Translations under genes and position numbers: made by a program
The notes under the pieces: model-generated
Database searches by the model: none
The model's input: only the letters and a program-made list of their open reading frames with translations
What the model was told of the DNA's origin: nothing
Shown here: piece by piece, positions 61,771-64,000 of the stretch
How the letters are laid out: each line of letters opens with the position of its first letter
Position numbering within the stretch: the first letter of the stretch is position 1
Assembly: GCF_000499385.1 (NCBI RefSeq)
Contig: NW_013652052.1
Location: 112,501-176,500, forward strand
Direction of reading: 5' to 3'
DNA from: Eimeria necatrix
Lineage: Eukaryota > Apicomplexa > Conoidasida > Eucoccidiorida > Eimeriidae
DNA: 64,000 bases

Positions 61771-62099
61771 GCACGACACACCACCGACACCCCTGATGCT
61801 TGCAGTAGCACAAGCGCGCGTGGCTCCTCGCACTCGTGGTCGGCCTGCCAACTACAGGAAGCTCGCCGGAATTCGTTCGCGACGACCGAGACGACGCAGT
61901 CTGCCGTCTGCAGCTTCACCTTCGCCGCCGGAACCCAATCCAGAGGTGGAACACCCTACCCCTACAACGAAGACACCAGCAGATATTTCTGATGCGCTCC
62001 AATGGCCGCAAGCTCACTCGAAGTGTCCCGTTATTCGCGCTCCCTACAAAGTAGCAGCAGACCAACCAGGAGAAGCTCTGCAAATAGAGTTTCGTAATC

Positions 62100-62950
62100 G
62101 CCAATTCACCTTCCGCTACGTGCAGCATTACCTGCACATCCGCGTTCATGGACTGTGGCGCATCTGCATATCACACTTTCCTGAGTTCCTTAGTCGGGCT
62201 CTGCATTCACATCACGACCATGTCACAGCCGGCTATCGAGGCCAGAAAAAGACCTTTGCGGCTCTCAGCAAGCACTACTACTGGCAAGGAATGCGCGCCT
62301 ACACTACTGCTTATATTGAATCATGCATTCACTGCCGAGCGTCAAAGTCCCTTAACCAGAAACCTGCAGACCTTCTTCAACAGCCACTCATTCCTTCTCG
62401 TCGGTGGGCACAGGTGAGTCTTGGCTTTGTCACAGATCTTTCCCTTACAACGACAGGGCACGACTCAATTCTTGTGATGGTCGCCTCCCAAGATGGCTCA
62501 TTTCGTTCCTGCAAAGAAGCCCTCCACAGCAGCAGAAAACCGTGGAGCTTCTCGCAAGATGGCTCATTTCGTTCCTGCAAAGAAGTCTTTCACAGCAGCA
62601 GAAAACCGTGGAGCTTCTCGCAGACCGTCTTATCCGTTATCACGGTTTTCCAGAGGTGCTCATGTCGGACCGCGAACTGCGCTTTCAGTCGGATATCTGG
62701 CAACAACTCTGTAGCCGCTTTAACATCAAATGGTGCATGTGCTCGTCCTACGATCCCCAAAGCGACGGTCAAACTGAACTAGTTAACCGCACACTCGATC
62801 AGATGCTTCGTACCTACATCCAATCTGACGAACGCAAGTTGGAGCGTTTGCTTCCGGCCTTGGAACTTGCTTACAACACAACAAGTCATTCCTCCACCGA
62901 GTTCTCTACCTTCGAGGTCATGATTGGCAAGAATCCGTTGACTGCTGCGA
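62100..62950 (+). pseudogene. Ty3 integrase, disrupted
   Basis: An HHCC zinc domain (HHDHVTAGYRGQKKTF and CIHC) is followed by the catalytic core: SLGFVTDLSLTTTGHDSILVMV with the first Asp, then, after frame changes near 62490 and 62610, SDRELRFQSDIW with the second, and YHGFPE. A 66-bp tandem duplication lies in the core. Sequence breaks off at about 62950. Confidence 0.85.
62491..62622 (+). repeat. 66-bp tandem duplication in the Ty3 integrase core
   Basis: Units 62491-62556 and 62557-62622 match at 63 of 66 positions; all three differences are C in the first unit and T in the second. The length is a multiple of three, so 22 codons are duplicated in the MAHFVPAKK region. Confidence 0.9.
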
Positions 62951-64000
62951 ACCTTGACATACAAATACCTGGGAATGAAGGATGCACTGGAGACCCCAGT
63001 GCACCAAGGACAAATCCTTCGAGTCATGAGCAAACCGAAAAAGGGCATTACCAAGCTCATGCGGTCCCAGCTACTCCCCTGGCAGAAGTTGGATGCGGTG
63101 CGCACCTTTATCATACCCAGGCTTGACTATCACCTCAGCCACTGTTACCCCTATAAGAAGCGCCTGGATCTGTTTGATCGTCAGATACGCGCCGTCCTAA
63201 AGACGGCGTTCAAGCTCTCGAAGAGCACAACAACAGAGATGTTTCACCAGCTCACGTCTAATGGAGGGTTGGGGTGCACATCGCTGCAGACGATCGCAAT
63301 GGCAACGCAGATAGGGCATGCCATCCAGATGCTGAACAACACGAACAGCACGATCCGAGCAGTTGCAGAAGGCCAAGTGCTCGAGGTAATCAAACGGGCG
63401 TTCGTTTACACACCCGACAGCGAACATAGCGACCGAGCAGCAATACTTGCTTACCTCAACGGTAGGGATATTGGCTGCCTCAAGAGGAGAAGCAAGACGG
63501 TGGACATTAGAAGCCTCTGGTCAGAGCTTTCAGGACATCTATCGGTGAGCAAAACGCGAATCAATACTGGGAGTGACGGCAACTACCTGCTGAAGACGGC
63601 AGACGGCTCTGATCTAGACCAGCAGCACCTCATTAGGGGTACCAAACAACACATGGCAGGGCTACACCGCGAGGTGTGGAAGAACAAGGTAGACCAAGGG
63701 AAATCTGTGGCCTACCAAACAGCAGCTAGCAACGCTTTCTTGCGGAGATGTACCCGGCTGAAGCCGGAGGAGGTCGTCTTTGCATTGAGGGCACGCTCTG
63801 CACAACTTCCCACGAGAGCATACCTCAAGAAGATTAAAGCTTCTAAGGTATCTCGCTGTCTCCATTGCACTGCAGATCCCGAAACACTTGCGCATGTGCT
63901 CAACCACTGTCCTCACAGCCTTGACAGCAAAATGAAAGAGCGGCACAACAAGGCCCTGGTGAGGATTACAACAGCACTTAAGCGCAGCGCGATGAATCGG
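62942..64000 (+). CDS. Non-LTR (LINE) reverse-transcriptase ORF, 5'-truncated, open to right edge
   Basis: The frame opens after a TGA at 62939-62941 and runs without a stop to the window end, about 353 codons. LTYKYLGMKD resembles the YKYLG block after the RT palm in R2-like LINEs. LLPWQKLDAVRTFIIPRLDY and SNGGLGCTSLQ are thumb-region features of the same group. CLHCTADPETLAHVLNHC (about 63857-63910) is the CCHC zinc knuckle before the endonuclease domain of R2/NeSL-type elements. Earlier palm motifs, including the YXDD box, are absent, so the copy lacks its 5' part. A restriction-like endonuclease would be expected just past the right edge. No stop or frameshift is seen, unlike the Ty3 element it abuts. 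Confidence 0.75.
   Translation, partial: MLRTLTYKYLGMKDALETPVHQGQILRVMSKPKKGITKLMRSQLLPWQKLDAVRTFIIPRLDYHLSHCYPYKKRLDLFDRQIRAVLKTAFKLSKSTTTEMFHQLTSNGGLGCTSLQTIAMATQIGHAIQMLNNTNSTIRAVAEGQVLEVIKRAFVYTPDSEHSDRAAILAYLNGRDIGCLKRRSKTVDIRSLWSELSGHLSVSKTRINTGSDGNYLLKTADGSDLDQQHLIRGTKQHMAGLHREVWKNKVDQGKSVAYQTAASNAFLRRCTRLKPEEVVFALRARSAQLPTRAYLKKIKASKVSRCLHCTADPETLAHVLNHCPHSLDSKMKERHNKALVRITTALKRSAMNR

Larger units (their letters stand above)
58042..62950 (+). mobile_element. Decayed Ty3/gypsy LTR-retrotransposon
   Basis: Domain order is gag, zinc knuckles, protease, reverse transcriptase, RNase H, integrase, which is diagnostic of Ty3/gypsy. The reading frame is broken by several stops and frameshifts, and the key protease and RT acidic residues are changed. 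The 3' end is missing because a non-LTR ORF begins at about 62950, within or just after the integrase core. Ty3/gypsy (chromovirus-like) elements are known from Eimeria. No chromodomain is visible, as expected from the truncation. Confidence 0.9.

Overview
The window looks like nuclear DNA of an apicomplexan coccidian of the Eimeria/Cyclospora type. The evidence is: intron-dense genes with short GT-AG introns, CAG tracts coding for poly-Gln or poly-Ala, telomere-like AAACCCT heptamers scattered inside introns and spacers, and coccidian-type gene content. The exact genus cannot be fixed from sequence alone. All gene models are mine, built by matching exon phase and family motifs; no database search was run.

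Layout, left to right. (1) 246-1141 (+): the last four exons of an alpha-amylase that enters from the left edge. (2) 1142-5.8 kb: gene-poor DNA with telomere-like and CAG repeats. (3) 5825-10596 (-): a multi-exon calpain-family protein in which the catalytic Cys position reads Ser. (4) 14145-14957 (+): an unrecognised protein with one membrane segment. (5) 18426-about 21080 (-): a phytanoyl-CoA-dioxygenase-like Fe(II)/2-oxoglutarate enzyme with a long uncharacterised N-terminal part. (6) 21-25 kb: a GGA microsatellite and unresolved gene-like ORFs. (7) 25382-30147 (+): a complete 15-exon CUL1-like cullin. (8) 30654-37160 (-) and 42720-49353 (+): two 12-exon paralogues of a polycystin/TRP-like channel, arranged head to head. 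Ten of twelve exons have identical length in the two genes and every intron phase is conserved. Each protein carries two six-helix channel units. (9) 49739-50268: a foldback element with 30-bp perfect inverted repeats. (10) 51244-56406 (+): a kinesin-3 with an FHA domain. (11) 57.4-62.95 kb: a decayed Ty3/gypsy LTR-retrotransposon. (12) 62.95-64 kb: the 3' part of a non-LTR retrotransposon ORF, abutting the Ty3 integrase and open to the right edge.

The genes do not form one pathway. They cover storage-polysaccharide breakdown (amylase), protein turnover (cullin, calpain-like), ion transport (the channel pair), microtubule transport (kinesin-3) and an oxygenase. The most striking feature is the inverted pair of pseudo-dimeric polycystin-like channels. 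The calpain-like protein with a substituted nucleophile and the nested, decaying retroelements at the right end come next.
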